DNA from: Moraxellaceae bacterium AER2_44_116
Lineage (GTDB): Bacteria > Pseudomonadota > Gammaproteobacteria > Pseudomonadales > Moraxellaceae
DNA: 24,439 bases
Assembly: GCA_006546595.1 (NCBI GenBank)
Contig: VIAD01000023.1
Location: 1 to 24,439, forward strand
Direction of reading: 5' to 3'
Shown: positions 15,142-24,439 of the stretch, piece by piece
Numbering within the stretch: position 1 is the stretch's first letter
How the letters are laid out: the number at the start of each line of letters is the position of its first letter
Made by a program: the position numbers and the translations under genes
Notes under the pieces: generated by a model
Database searches by the model: none
Told to the model about the DNA's origin: nothing
Seen by the model: only the letters and a program-made list of their open reading frames with translations

Positions 15142-18100
15142 ATGCTCAGTATTTATCAATCCCATAATTTAGATGATCTTTTTGTTCAGTTATGCCAATT
15201 TTTAGGCACAAAAAGCAAAAGTCCCTTTCAGCCGTTAACCGTCCTCGTGCCATCGTTGGCCATTGGCCGTTGGCTAACGTATGAGTGGGCTAACGTGTTT
15301 GGCATTTGCGCGCATGTGGATACCAATTATCCTGCGGGTTTTATGTGGGAGTGCTTTGGCAAAATAGTGCCAGAAACCCCTAAATCCGCTATTTTGGGTC
15401 ACAAAGCAATGCACTGGCGATTATTTGAAGCCTTAGCACATCTGCCAGACGACCCAATTTATCAAATATTGCATCGTTACTTAGAACGTGCGCCTCAACC
15501 CATCGTAGGCCGTTGGCAATTAGCAGGACGTATTGCCGACGTATTCGGCGATTATCGAACCTATCGACGTGACTGGTTAGCCGAGTGGCATCAGGGAAAA
15601 CTCATCGAGCAAACAGATAAACCTTTTCGTCATCAAGAGTGGCAAGCGGCCTTGTGGCGGCAATTATTTGCCGAGGAACATCATCAACAAGGGCATTTAT
15701 TACAGAAATTTCAAACGGAATTACAACGCAAGCCACAATTAGTGCGTTTATTGCCCTCACGATTAGCCGTATTTACCACAGTGCGTTTACCTCCCAACGA
15801 GTTGGAGTTTTTTCGGGTATTAAGTCAGTTTGTTGAGGTGCAGTTTTACCATCTCAATCCATCAAGCCAGTATTGGGCGGATATTGTTGATGAACGCTGG
15901 TTAACAAAAATGAAAGCGCGTCATCCGCAGCGCGTCATGGCCTTGTATGAAACGGGTCATCCCTTATTAACTGCATGGGGCAAACAACTGCGTGATACCT
16001 TTAAGTTGTTATCGGCCTTGTCAGGTGGTGAGCAAGAAAATGACTGGCAAGATAATTTCCCCCCAATTAACACGCCTCATGTATTAGCAGAGTTACAACA
16101 TAGTATTCATGAAATGGAGCATCAAGACCTAGAAGAATGGACGCTTCGTGAGGATGATGATTCGATACAAATTCATAGCTGCCACAGTTTAACCAGACAA
16201 TTAGAAGTGCTGCATGACCAATTGTTAACACTGTTTGCAACCACCAAACCGCCATTAAAGCCTCAAGATATTGTGGTGATGTTGCCTGATATTGCGTCTG
16301 CCAGTGGTGCAATCGAAGCGGTATTTGGCACTGTGGCCGAAAATCGTCGCATCCCTTGGCAATTAACGGGTGTCGCCAGTCCCGAAGAAAATAGTTTATG
16401 GCGAGCCTTCACCAGTTTGTATCAATTAACACAAGGGCGATTGACTCGCGCAGCGTTTATTGACTGGTTAAGCCTTGCGCCTGTGAGTAGTTATTATCAG
16501 TTGGTTGCAGATGATATCGAGCAGTGTAGCGTATTGTTAGAAAAAGCGGCGGTGTATCGTTGTTTAGATGGCGTGCATCGCGCTGAAATGACGGGTGACG
16601 ACAGTGATACTGACGATGTACATACTTTTTTATTTGGTTTAGAACGCTTATTGCTCGGCACAGTATTACCGCCTGACTATCAACAAACCTATGCAGGTGT
16701 ACAAGCTGTTGCCAATATTGAGGCAAATTCGTTTGCGTTAATTGGTACATTAACACAAGCGGTGAGTGACTTAGCCGCACGACGCACTTGGCTACAACAA
16801 CGACAAGCGGCAGAAGAGGGGATTAATCGCCTAGAGCAAGATTTACAACATTTTTTTGTCGGTCAAGTTGGCACACGGGCATGGGATAATCTTCATAACG
16901 CGTTGAGTGAGTTACGAGATACGTTGAAAGCCGCCCCCATTCATGAAACCGTGCCTTTATCATTATTATTACAAGACTTAGAGCAACGAATCACCGCGTC
17001 CGCACCTGGTGCAGTACCCGGTGGCGTAGTGCATTTTAGCCGTTTAGGGGCATTGCGCTTATTACCTTATCGCGTGGTGTGTATTTTAGGATTAGAAGAC
17101 ACCGCGTACCCCCGTCGAGAAATCATTAATGAATTTGATTTATTAGCGCAAGACAGTCATCCACGCGCAGGTGATCGCTCACGCCGTGATGACGACAAAG
17201 GTATTTTTTTAGAAGCCTTAATGTCGGCAAAAGACCATTTCTTATTGTTTTATAATGGTGCAAGTAACAACCATGCGACAACGTTTCCTCCTTCAACCCT
17301 CATTAGTCAGTTGGTTGATTATTTAGCGCGTCGGGTAGTGGGAGGCAAAAAACGCGTTGAGGCACAATGTTGGCATAAGCATCGCTTACAACCGTTTAGT
17401 CCCGTTTATTTTGCCAAGTCACCCGTAAAAAGCAGCAATGAACAACGTGATTTACAACAAAGTTATGCTCAAGAATGGTTAGCCGCAGCACAAGCCGTAT
17501 TGGCGATGACCTCAACGCCATCGCACTTTGTCGATGCCGAATTGCCGTTAGCCGATCACCACCAACACACCAGTTTAGAAACGCTGAATCGCTTTTATCA
17601 ACATCCAGCCAAATACTTTTTAAGCCAACAATTAAAAATACATATTCGGGAGTTAGATGAGCAAAATCCAGACGAAGAGCCATTACGCTTAGATCACTTA
17701 GCCAAATGGCAATTACGTCAGCAATGTTTGGCCGATGGTGATGTGCCATTAATGCAACTACGTGCCAGTGGTCAATTACCCGTAGGCACAATCGGCGAAG
17801 TCTATTGCCAACAAACCGAAGACGATGTGCAACCGTTAAAAGAGGCTCTTATTCGTTATCATCGAACGGTAGTTCTTGAGCGCGTATTATTACTCAATAA
17901 TCAACTCAATGCCTCATTGCCGCCCATCACAGAACCTTATCAGTTGGGTTATAAAACCTCAAAAAAGAGTTCTAAACATCTGTTACAGGCATGGTTAACC
18001 CATCTCGCATGGCAAGCGAGCGGCGCAGCCAAAAAAACAATCTGGCTATTTTTGAACGAAGCTCAGGTGTTTTTGCCTATACCCCGTGTACAGGCAGAAC

Positions 18101-18444
18101 AGTATTTACAGCATTGGTGGCACTATTATCAGCAAGGTTTAACAAAGCCGTTGTTATTGGCCGAAACAGTTGCTTTTAGCTTTGCTGAAACACTTAACCA
18201 TCCTAAAAAAAGTGAAGACGAAGCATGGCTTGCGGCACAAAAAGAATGGTGTGATTTGTTTTCATCCGAAGCCAAGTTTGGCCGAAAAACGGCGAGTAAA
18301 GATGTCTATTGGTTGCAAATTGTGCCTGAAAATGACCGTGACACCTTACCCAGTGGCCTACCAGACATCGCAAAAACGTTGTATTTGCCTTTGCTTGAAT
18401 ACAGCAACACTGTGACGTGGCCTGCTTTGGCACAGGAGTTTTAA
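15142..18444 (+). CDS. recC: Exodeoxyribonuclease V subunit RecC
   Basis: RecC is the scaffold of RecBCD. It splits the DNA strands at the end and recognises Chi in the single strand produced by RecB. The 1100 residues compare with 1122 in E. coli. The start MLSIYQSHNLDDLF matches the family N-terminus. The block LPYRVVCILGLEDTAYPRRE followed by HPRAGDRSRRDDDKGIFLEAL at about 640-695 is highly typical. RecC is a dead helicase/nuclease fold, so no Walker motif is expected and none is seen. ATG 15142 was chosen over the in-frame GTG 15136 because GAGAG lies just upstream and the protein then begins as in relatives. The stop overlaps recB at TAATG. Confidence 0.95.
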   Translation: MLSIYQSHNLDDLFVQLCQFLGTKSKSPFQPLTVLVPSLAIGRWLTYEWANVFGICAHVDTNYPAGFMWECFGKIVPETPKSAILGHKAMHWRLFEALAHLPDDPIYQILHRYLERAPQPIVGRWQLAGRIADVFGDYRTYRRDWLAEWHQGKLIEQTDKPFRHQEWQAALWRQLFAEEHHQQGHLLQKFQTELQRKPQLVRLLPSRLAVFTTVRLPPNELEFFRVLSQFVEVQFYHLNPSSQYWADIVDERWLTKMKARHPQRVMALYETGHPLLTAWGKQLRDTFKLLSALSGGEQENDWQDNFPPINTPHVLAELQHSIHEMEHQDLEEWTLREDDDSIQIHSCHSLTRQLEVLHDQLLTLFATTKPPLKPQDIVVMLPDIASASGAIEAVFGTVAENRRIPWQLTGVASPEENSLWRAFTSLYQLTQGRLTRAAFIDWLSLAPVSSYYQLVADDIEQCSVLLEKAAVYRCLDGVHRAEMTGDDSDTDDVHTFLFGLERLLLGTVLPPDYQQTYAGVQAVANIEANSFALIGTLTQAVSDLAARRTWLQQRQAAEEGINRLEQDLQHFFVGQVGTRAWDNLHNALSELRDTLKAAPIHETVPLSLLLQDLEQRITASAPGAVPGGVVHFSRLGALRLLPYRVVCILGLEDTAYPRREIINEFDLLAQDSHPRAGDRSRRDDDKGIFLEALMSAKDHFLLFYNGASNNHATTFPPSTLISQLVDYLARRVVGGKKRVEAQCWHKHRLQPFSPVYFAKSPVKSSNEQRDLQQSYAQEWLAAAQAVLAMTSTPSHFVDAELPLADHHQHTSLETLNRFYQHPAKYFLSQQLKIHIRELDEQNPDEEPLRLDHLAKWQLRQQCLADGDVPLMQLRASGQLPVGTIGEVYCQQTEDDVQPLKEALIRYHRTVVLERVLLLNNQLNASLPPITEPYQLGYKTSKKSSKHLLQAWLTHLAWQASGAAKKTIWLFLNEAQVFLPIPRVQAEQYLQHWWHYYQQGLTKPLLLAETVAFSFAETLNHPKKSEDEAWLAAQKEWCDLFSSEAKFGRKTASKDVYWLQIVPENDRDTLPSGLPDIAKTLYLPLLEYSNTVTWPALAQEF

Positions 18445-21400
18445 TGATGATGGAAACTAAACGCGCACCTATCGTGCCTATTGCCGCCTACAAAAGTCCG
18501 TTACAAGGCATACAACTGATAGAGGCATCGGCAGGAACAGGTAAAACGTGGACGTTATCGGCTTTATTTGCCCGTCTTATTGTCGAAAAAAAACAAAGCG
18601 TTGACCAAATTTTAGCGATCACCTTTACCAAAGCAGCGGCGGCAGAGTTGCGTGACCGAATTCGTCGCCGTTTAGTGGAGTTACATAGCCATTTAGATGA
18701 AAATTCGGTAAAAAGTGAGGATTACCAGCCCGATGAATTTTGTCTGTATATGGGTGAACGTTATGGTAATTCATCACAACGTCAACAAGCGAAAGACTTA
18801 TTACATTCAGCCATTGTGAATTTTGACCAAGCGACGATTACAACCATTAATGGCTTTTGTCAGGGCGTGTTAGTTGAGCAAGCATTAGCGAGCGGTATGC
18901 CCTTAGAGTCAGAGTTAATTAGCGATTTATCCCCGTTAATCCATGACATTATTTATGATTATTGTCGTCAGCAATGGCGGCAAGCTGAATCGTTATTAGT
19001 CAATTATTTTTTGACACATGATGAGTTTAGTGTCGGTGAGTTAGCCAAGTTTGTGACGACGATGTTAAGTCAAAGCCAAGCCGTCATCAAAAAAGACAGC
19101 TTTGATGTCAGTATTAGCGCGGCTATTTTTCGTAAAACGCAACGTGTTTTTTATGACACGCAGGCGATGTGGCAGCAGCAAGAAACAACCATTCGCACGT
19201 TATTTGCGGATCACCCAGCGATTCTAAGTCGCTATAGTGCATATTTAGAAAGTCGATTTGAAAAAGTTAATCAAGCTTTTGCCGCGAATGTGTTGGCCGT
19301 TTTAGATAGCAAAACCATAGATGCTTTACAGTGGTTTAGCCGAGAAACTTTAGACGAAAAACGCTCAGCAGCGAGTGTGAAAAAAGATGTTTATTTTCCT
19401 GCACATCCCTTTTTTGACTATATTCAAGAATTAATCGCCGCTGTTGAAAAGTGCAAAAATCAATTAAGTTATCATGCCAAAGCGTTTCAATATGAGTTAG
19501 TACAACATACCAAAAAAACGCTACTCGAACGCTTATACGCCCAACAGGCACAAAGTTTTGACATGCAAATTAAAGGCTTGGCCAACGCCTTGTCTCTCCC
19601 CGACACAGGAGTCGTATTAGCACAAAACCTGCGTGAGCGTTATCCCACCGCCTTAGTCGATGAGTTTCAAGACACCGATAACTATCAATACGATATTTTG
19701 AAACACGTTTATATTCAGCCTGAAGCGCGGCAATGTGCCTTATTTTTAGTAGGCGACCCGAAACAAGCGATTTATCGTTTTCGTGGCGCAGATGTTTATA
19801 CCTATTTGAATGCCTATAAAGATGTTGCCCCTCATAATCGCCATCATTTGGCTCAAAATCAACGCTCAGTGAGTCCGTTAATTGGCGCGTTAAATCGTTT
19901 TTTTCAGTTGAGTCCTAATGCGTTTAAGCAAGAGAGTATTAGTTACCAAGCGGTGAGTGTTGGCTCAAGAGAACATGCGCCTTTGATTGATTTACGTGAA
20001 TCAATAGATAGCAACTATCAACCCTTACGGCTATGGTATTTGCCCACACCTCGCTCTGAAGATGACAAGCCGAAAGTCAGTAAAGGCCAATGCAGTGCTT
20101 GGACAGTCACGGTGATTGTCCATGAAATTGTGCGCTTATTGACAGGTGCTGCTCAGAAAAAAGTGTGTTTAGGTGAGCGCAGTATAGAAGGCAAAGACAT
20201 TGTCATTTTAGTGCGCTCGCATTTTGAGGCCGAAAGCTTTAGAAAAGCTTTAGCTATTGTTGGTATTAAAACCGCGATGCAGTCACGCAACAAAGTGTTT
20301 AGTACCGATGAAGCCGCCGATATGGCGCGAGTCTTAGCAGCCTTTGCTGATCCACACAATGAAGGCAAAGTTCGGGCGGTGTTAGCCTCGCGGTTATGTG
20401 GTACTAGCGTCAGTCATTTTATGGCGTGGCAGGCGGATACTAAAGAGTGGACAAAACGGTTAGTGCGTTTTCAAGCGTATCATCAACTCTGGCAACAACG
20501 CGGTTTTATTGTCGCATGGCGTGATTTTTTAGCTCAAGAACAGGTCATTCCGCGCTTGGCACATTTGCCACAAGGAGAGCGGGTGATGACTAACTTTTTG
20601 CACTTAGCTGATTTACTCCATGAAGAATATCGTCAGCGTGTCGGGATGCACCAATTATGCGATTGGTTTGCCGCACAACGGCAAGAACCACAAGAAAGCG
20701 AAAACGCTGAACTACGTCTAGAAAGCGATGAAAACTTAGTCAAAATCATGACCATTCATCAATCCAAAGGCTTAGAGTTTCCGATTGTGTTTGTGCCGAG
20801 TTTATGGTCGCCCAGCAGTAGCAAAAAAGGCGTACCGTTTTATCATCAAGAAGAAGCAAGCACCTTTGATTTAAGTGTCAGCTTGTCGCCAGAAATAAAA
20901 CAACAGGTTAAAGATGAAATTCTCCGTGAAGACTTGCGTCTTGGTTATGTTGCACTGACCAGAGCAAGTCAACGCTGTTATCTGTTGTGGTGTCCATTAA
21001 ATTCAAAAGACAAAGATGTCACAATCACGGTGGAGCAATCCGCTTTAGGTCATTGGTTGCCACAGGGTGAATTATCAATCATGCAACTGGCACAACACGC
21101 GCCCAATGAAATAGGCGTGCAAGCAGTCACCGACCAAGTTTTGTCAGGATTGCCTGCAATGACTAAAGCAGAGATACCACTCAGCGTTTTAACACCCCCG
21201 TTTATTGCCCGAGGTTATCGCCTAACCAGTTTTAGTAGTCTTAATCACAGTACAAAAGCACATCATCAGGCGCAAGACGAAAGTATTGAAATTAAAGATG
21301 ACGAAGGTAAACCGCTATTTATTGACCATGAAGAAGACAGTGCATTCGCGCGGTTTAATTTTGCGGGTAAAACTGTATTGGCAAAAAATGTCGGTAATTG

Positions 21401-22055
21401 TTTGCATAAAATATTTGAACATGCCGACTTTACTCAACCCGTGAGTGAGTGGCATGAAAACATCACCAAGCAACTCAAAGCTTACGGCATCATAGCAACA
21501 TGGCAAGCAGAAGTGATTCAATGGTTAAGTGAAGTCATGGTTGCACCATTAAGCCCCACGCTCACGTTGCAACAATTAGGCCGCGATAAAACCTTACGTG
21601 AGTTGGACTTTCATTTGCCGTTAACGCGTTTTTATCCACCCACGTTAATGGAGTGTTTGCGAGAACACGGTTTAATCATTCCTGATTTAGCGGCACAAAA
21701 TATCACGGGCTTTATGAAAGGTTCTATTGACCTCGTGTTTGAGCATCAAGGCCAATATTTTATTGCCGACTATAAGAGTAATCATTTAGGGCATCAGTTG
21801 AGTGATTATCAACATGACAGACTGCATACCGCAATGGCCAATAATGGTTATCAATTACAAGCCGCATTATATGCCTTGGCTTTACATCGCTGGTTAAGTC
21901 AACGGTTACATCATTATCAATTTGAACAGCATTTTGGCGGTGTCTTTTATTTGTTTTTACGCGGCATGAACGGGCAGGGTAATCAAGGCGTTTATTCTTG
22001 GCGGCCAACTCATGAGTTACTGAACGCCTTAAACCGTATTGTGGGAGAGCATTAA
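18444..22055 (+). CDS. recB: Exodeoxyribonuclease V subunit RecB (helicase-nuclease)
   Basis: RecB is a 3'-5' superfamily-1 helicase and the only nuclease of RecBCD, and it loads RecA after Chi. In the 1203 residues, Walker A ASAGTGKT is at 28-35, DEFQDTD at about 406-412, GDPKQAIYRFRGAD just after, HQSKGLEF near 772 and GYVALTRA after that. The C-terminal nuclease has D1096 (GSIDLVF) and D1109-Y-K1111 (ADYKSN), with the same spacing as the E. coli catalytic D1067, D1080 and K1082. The start region is TAATGATGATGG: three in-frame ATGs at 18444, 18447 and 18450 follow AGGAG (18434-18438), so the true start may be 3 or 6 bases later. There is no ptrA gene between recC and recB. Confidence 0.96.
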   Translation: MMMETKRAPIVPIAAYKSPLQGIQLIEASAGTGKTWTLSALFARLIVEKKQSVDQILAITFTKAAAAELRDRIRRRLVELHSHLDENSVKSEDYQPDEFCLYMGERYGNSSQRQQAKDLLHSAIVNFDQATITTINGFCQGVLVEQALASGMPLESELISDLSPLIHDIIYDYCRQQWRQAESLLVNYFLTHDEFSVGELAKFVTTMLSQSQAVIKKDSFDVSISAAIFRKTQRVFYDTQAMWQQQETTIRTLFADHPAILSRYSAYLESRFEKVNQAFAANVLAVLDSKTIDALQWFSRETLDEKRSAASVKKDVYFPAHPFFDYIQELIAAVEKCKNQLSYHAKAFQYELVQHTKKTLLERLYAQQAQSFDMQIKGLANALSLPDTGVVLAQNLRERYPTALVDEFQDTDNYQYDILKHVYIQPEARQCALFLVGDPKQAIYRFRGADVYTYLNAYKDVAPHNRHHLAQNQRSVSPLIGALNRFFQLSPNAFKQESISYQAVSVGSREHAPLIDLRESIDSNYQPLRLWYLPTPRSEDDKPKVSKGQCSAWTVTVIVHEIVRLLTGAAQKKVCLGERSIEGKDIVILVRSHFEAESFRKALAIVGIKTAMQSRNKVFSTDEAADMARVLAAFADPHNEGKVRAVLASRLCGTSVSHFMAWQADTKEWTKRLVRFQAYHQLWQQRGFIVAWRDFLAQEQVIPRLAHLPQGERVMTNFLHLADLLHEEYRQRVGMHQLCDWFAAQRQEPQESENAELRLESDENLVKIMTIHQSKGLEFPIVFVPSLWSPSSSKKGVPFYHQEEASTFDLSVSLSPEIKQQVKDEILREDLRLGYVALTRASQRCYLLWCPLNSKDKDVTITVEQSALGHWLPQGELSIMQLAQHAPNEIGVQAVTDQVLSGLPAMTKAEIPLSVLTPPFIARGYRLTSFSSLNHSTKAHHQAQDESIEIKDDEGKPLFIDHEEDSAFARFNFAGKTVLAKNVGNCLHKIFEHADFTQPVSEWHENITKQLKAYGIIATWQAEVIQWLSEVMVAPLSPTLTLQQLGRDKTLRELDFHLPLTRFYPPTLMECLREHGLIIPDLAAQNITGFMKGSIDLVFEHQGQYFIADYKSNHLGHQLSDYQHDRLHTAMANNGYQLQAALYALALHRWLSQRLHHYQFEQHFGGVFYLFLRGMNGQGNQGVYSWRPTHELLNALNRIVGEH

Positions 22056-22056
22056 T

Positions 22057-23769
22057 ATGACCTTACAACTCCCGATTGAACGCAGCGAGTTTGGTAGTGC
22101 ATGGGCGGATAGCCTAGCCAGTTTGATGGTACGTTTGCACGAATCACAAGGCGGAAGAGCGAAACACAGTATCCGCATTGCGGGTTTAACCCGTGACTTG
22201 TGTTCGGCTTTAGATAGTGGCAATTCTTGTTTAAGTCATGACCGCCTAGAAAAAATAGAAGATTATCACTCGCCTATTATTGTCACCGCTGATGAAGCTC
22301 TCAATCGCGTTGCCCCCTTAGTATTAGAGCAAAGCCGATTATATTTATACCGTTATTGGTTTGATGAATATCAACTAGCCCAAGCCATCAAACAACTCAA
22401 ACGTCCGCTAGTCGTCAGTTTGACAGAGCAACAACTCAAACGATTAGTCGCGGATACCAAGGCCTTACAAGCACAAGCCATTCATGTGGCCTTGCAGCAA
22501 GGTTTAACCCTCATTACAGGTGGGCCTGGTACAGGAAAAACGTTTACTCTCGTTCGCATCTTAATGGCATTGTTGCAACAAAACTCACAGTTGAATGTTG
22601 CCTTAGCCGCACCAACAGGCAAAGCGGCAGCACGTATGCAAGAAGCCTTGCGTATCAGTTTGAGCAAAGCAGAAACACCCTTAGCGATGGATTTATTATC
22701 CGCATTGCCTAATACTGCATTTACACTACACCGTTTGCTAGGCATGGGGCATGGTACAAAAGCACAATTTAATGCAGATAATCCCTTGCCTTATGATGTG
22801 GTGATTATCGACGAAGCCTCAATGATTGATTTACGGATGGCTGCGCAACTATTTGCAGCGATTGCACCGTCCGCACGCCTCATTTTATTAGGCGATGCCA
22901 ATCAATTAGCCGCAGTAGAAGCAGGGGCAGTTTTATCCGAAATAACGACTGCTAAAAGTTTGCACGGTTGCCGTGTGCAATTAACCGAAAGTATGCGCTT
23001 CAAAGACAACAGTGGTATTGGTCAATTAGCCTTAGCAATTTGTGCAGGGGATGCCGAGCAAACGATACAGCTCCTGAAAGCAAATCAGCAGGATGTCTGT
23101 TATCAGCCCATAGATCAACCTGAACTCATGTTAGAGCAGCTTTTTCAGGGATATCTCAACGATAGTAATGACTCTGTTGAAACATCTCATCCCAGTTTTG
23201 TCAGTACCCTACAGCAACAGCAAAATATTACCGCCATTTTATTGGCTTTTGATCGTTTTCGGGTGTTATGTGCCGTACGTGAAGGCACTTATGGTGTATT
23301 AAATATCAACCAACGTCTAGGCATGTTGCTTCAACATACGTTAGGCCAAGACATAGACCCTACGCAAAAATGGTTTCATGGGCGGCCTGTCATGGTGACG
23401 CAAAATGATTATACCTTGGGGGTTTTTAACGGAGATATTGGCATTACGATGGAGGAAGAAGGGGAGTTTTATGTCTATTTCCCCGCGCGTGATGGCGAGC
23501 CAATGCGTGTTGCCGCTGCACGTTTAGCACACACCGAAACAGCACTCGCATTAACCATTCATAAATCGCAAGGTTCAGAGTTTAATCATGTCGCAGTTGT
23601 TCTACCCAAAGAAGATACACCTATTTTAACGCGAGAGTTAATTTATACAGGAATTACCCGCGCGAAAGAAAAAATCAGTATTTGGGGGCAAGAGTCTTTA
23701 ATGATAAAAGCCGTACAACGTAAAACTCAACGCGCATCGGGATTGCAAGTTAAGTTAGATCAGGACTGA
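22057..23769 (+). CDS. recD: Exodeoxyribonuclease V subunit RecD (5'-3' helicase)
   Basis: RecD is the fast 5'-3' superfamily-1B motor of RecBCD and controls its nuclease. The 570 residues are a little shorter than in E. coli (608). Walker A GGPGTGKT is at 155-162, preceded by the Q-motif-like AIHVALQQGLTLITG. Walker B IIDEASMID is at about 249-257, LLGDANQLAAVEAG follows, and motif V/VI TIHKSQGSEF with YTGITRAKEKISIW closes the protein. The ATG at 22057 follows the recB stop by one base, with GGGAG 9 bases upstream, so recB and recD are translationally coupled. No operon gene follows closely. Confidence 0.95.
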   Translation: MTLQLPIERSEFGSAWADSLASLMVRLHESQGGRAKHSIRIAGLTRDLCSALDSGNSCLSHDRLEKIEDYHSPIIVTADEALNRVAPLVLEQSRLYLYRYWFDEYQLAQAIKQLKRPLVVSLTEQQLKRLVADTKALQAQAIHVALQQGLTLITGGPGTGKTFTLVRILMALLQQNSQLNVALAAPTGKAAARMQEALRISLSKAETPLAMDLLSALPNTAFTLHRLLGMGHGTKAQFNADNPLPYDVVIIDEASMIDLRMAAQLFAAIAPSARLILLGDANQLAAVEAGAVLSEITTAKSLHGCRVQLTESMRFKDNSGIGQLALAICAGDAEQTIQLLKANQQDVCYQPIDQPELMLEQLFQGYLNDSNDSVETSHPSFVSTLQQQQNITAILLAFDRFRVLCAVREGTYGVLNINQRLGMLLQHTLGQDIDPTQKWFHGRPVMVTQNDYTLGVFNGDIGITMEEEGEFYVYFPARDGEPMRVAAARLAHTETALALTIHKSQGSEFNHVAVVLPKEDTPILTRELIYTGITRAKEKISIWGQESLMIKAVQRKTQRASGLQVKLDQD

Positions 23770-23885
23770 CTCATTGCACCGCGATTAGCGCGTTTTGTGA
23801 GAATGAAGCCGCCTAGGGCGACTGAAATGTGAGCAAATAAGCGATAACTGCGTAAGTTCTAAGACGAAGAGATGTTAACGAAACC

Positions 23886-24233
23886 ATGAAAAAACCAACA
23901 CAAAAATGGCTACGGTTAATTGATTTTAACGAACAAGAGATTCGTCGCGGTTCGTTGTTGCGCTGCCCTGCACAATACCCTTATGAGTCGATTGTTGAGT
24001 TTATGGTCTTTGAAGCCAACGATAGTGAGCGCGGCTTAGGCTTAATGATTAGCTCAGGCTATAAAGCAGGACTGACACTCGTCATTTTGCCATTTGAATC
24101 ACGACCAGAAGGCAAAAGCGGCTTAATGACGCAATGGCTGATTAATCACTGGCAAACATGGGTTTATCCTGAAGCGAATGTCAATGAAGTTTGGCTTACA
24201 GAAAACTGGAAAACACCCAAACAACCGAAATAA
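23886..24233 (+). CDS. Imm45-like immunity protein (orphan)
   Basis: This is a 115-residue soluble protein. The features RRGSLLRCPAQYPYESIVEF (about 21-40), then FMVFEAND, ISSGYKAGLTLVILPFESR and WLINHWQTWVYPEANVNEVW fit the Imm45 family as I remember it (RGS-F-P...WPYE...GYKAGL...LP-ES...WL-NW-WVYP). Such proteins neutralise the toxin domain of a contact-dependent or secreted polymorphic toxin. No toxin gene is adjacent: the upstream neighbour is recD, 116 bases away. It may be an orphan that protects against toxins of kin or competitors. The ribosome site is weak, with GAAGAG about 14 bases upstream of the ATG. Confidence 0.6.
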   Translation: MKKPTQKWLRLIDFNEQEIRRGSLLRCPAQYPYESIVEFMVFEANDSERGLGLMISSGYKAGLTLVILPFESRPEGKSGLMTQWLINHWQTWVYPEANVNEVWLTENWKTPKQPK

Positions 24234-24368
24234 TCAACCAATCAAGATGAAATTTCTCGTAATGCCGTTTTCTTGATGAGGTTTTTGGGTGATAAATCAT
24301 CATGTTGAGCAATATGTAAGCAAATAAAACGATTTTTCTAAAATAATGAGAGAATTAGAAATAATCGG

Positions 24369-24396
24369 TTGACACTTGTCGTCAAATCTATAGAAT
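24369..24396 (+). promoter_or_regulatory. Strong sigma-70 promoter of stable-RNA type
   Basis: A consensus -35 TTGACA (24369-24374) is separated by 16 bases from TAGAAT (24391-24396), within CTATAGAATGCGCGGCC. An A/T-rich UP-like tract (about 24320-24365) lies upstream, and a GC-rich discriminator (GCGCG) follows the -10. This arrangement is typical of growth-rate-regulated rRNA, tRNA or translation-factor promoters in gammaproteobacteria. The leader contains CCAAC...GTTGG, able to form a hairpin near the window end. The transcribed gene lies beyond 24439. Confidence 0.6.
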
Positions 24397-24439
24397 GCGC
24401 GGCCTGCCAACGACGAACGGGAACGAGAGTGGTTGGTGA

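Noticed and set aside
18417..18443. Nine-residue N-terminal extension of RecB inside recC
   Set aside because: AGGAG at 18434-18438 points to the ATG cluster from 18444, and the extension is not family-like.
22039..22056. Six-residue extension of RecD inside recB
   Set aside because: ATG 22057 has GGGAG at good spacing and follows the recB stop directly.
23780..23796. CGCG-ATTAG-CGCG-TTTT after recD as a terminator
   Set aside because: A 4-bp stem and four T's are too weak to claim.
24241..24277. ATCAAGA...TCTTGAT inverted repeat after the Imm45-like gene
   Set aside because: A 7-bp stem with a 23-base loop and no clear T-run directly after the stem is too weak to call a terminator.
1..24439. 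CRISPR array, tRNA or rRNA genes
   Set aside because: No regularly spaced direct repeats and no recognisable tRNA or rRNA sequence were seen; only a promoter of that type appears at the right edge.

Overview
The window looks like chromosomal DNA of a gammaproteobacterium of medium GC content. The evidence is an oxyR-recG overlap of the kind found in pseudomonads, a recC-recB-recD operon, RlmB, a YecA/UPF0149 protein with a SEC-C tail, and pterin dehydratase. The 44-residue cysteine protein and the intergenic palindromes bring sulfur- or methane-oxidising lineages to mind, but genus cannot be set from sequence alone. Genes are dense; outside the insertion-sequence remnants, no gene-free stretch exceeds about 210 bases.

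Left edge (1-949): an IS3-family element, of which only the transposase C-terminus and right end are visible, sits inside a truncated IS1-family element. The IS1 element in turn abuts an AT-rich remnant of a coiled-coil gene. Positions 950-3903 (minus strand) hold oxyR-recG, overlapping by 4 bases: a peroxide sensor with both redox cysteines, and a branch-migration helicase. A REP-like palindrome separates oxyR from a divergent block (4019-7930) of mostly housekeeping genes: an atypical SDR/epimerase, rlmB, an EamA exporter overlapping rlmB by 4 bases, a YecA-like zinc protein, pterin-4a-carbinolamine dehydratase, and a 44-residue four-cysteine protein closed by a terminator.

The accessory middle (7994-12959) contains two tandem secreted START-domain paralogues, a Baeyer-Villiger-type flavin monooxygenase, a divergent AraC regulator and a small HNH nuclease with a hydrophobic glycine-rich tail. 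The first four may form a unit that handles a lipid or ketone substrate. Positions 13093-14984 encode an AIM24/TIGR00266 protein and, 5 bases later, a membrane-anchored M48 metalloprotease. This pair recalls two mitochondrial inner-membrane proteins, Aim24 and Oma1.

The right part (15142-23769) is a complete, tightly coupled recC-recB-recD operon encoding the RecBCD double-strand-break repair and anti-phage nuclease. RecB keeps its nuclease residues and RecD its Walker motifs. After it come an orphan Imm45-like immunity gene and, at the edge, a strong sigma-70 promoter of stable-RNA type whose gene lies outside the window. The best candidates for undescribed biology are the AIM24-M48 pair, the START/monooxygenase/AraC cluster, the membrane-tailed HNH protein, the four-cysteine microprotein and the orphan immunity protein; none is proven here.
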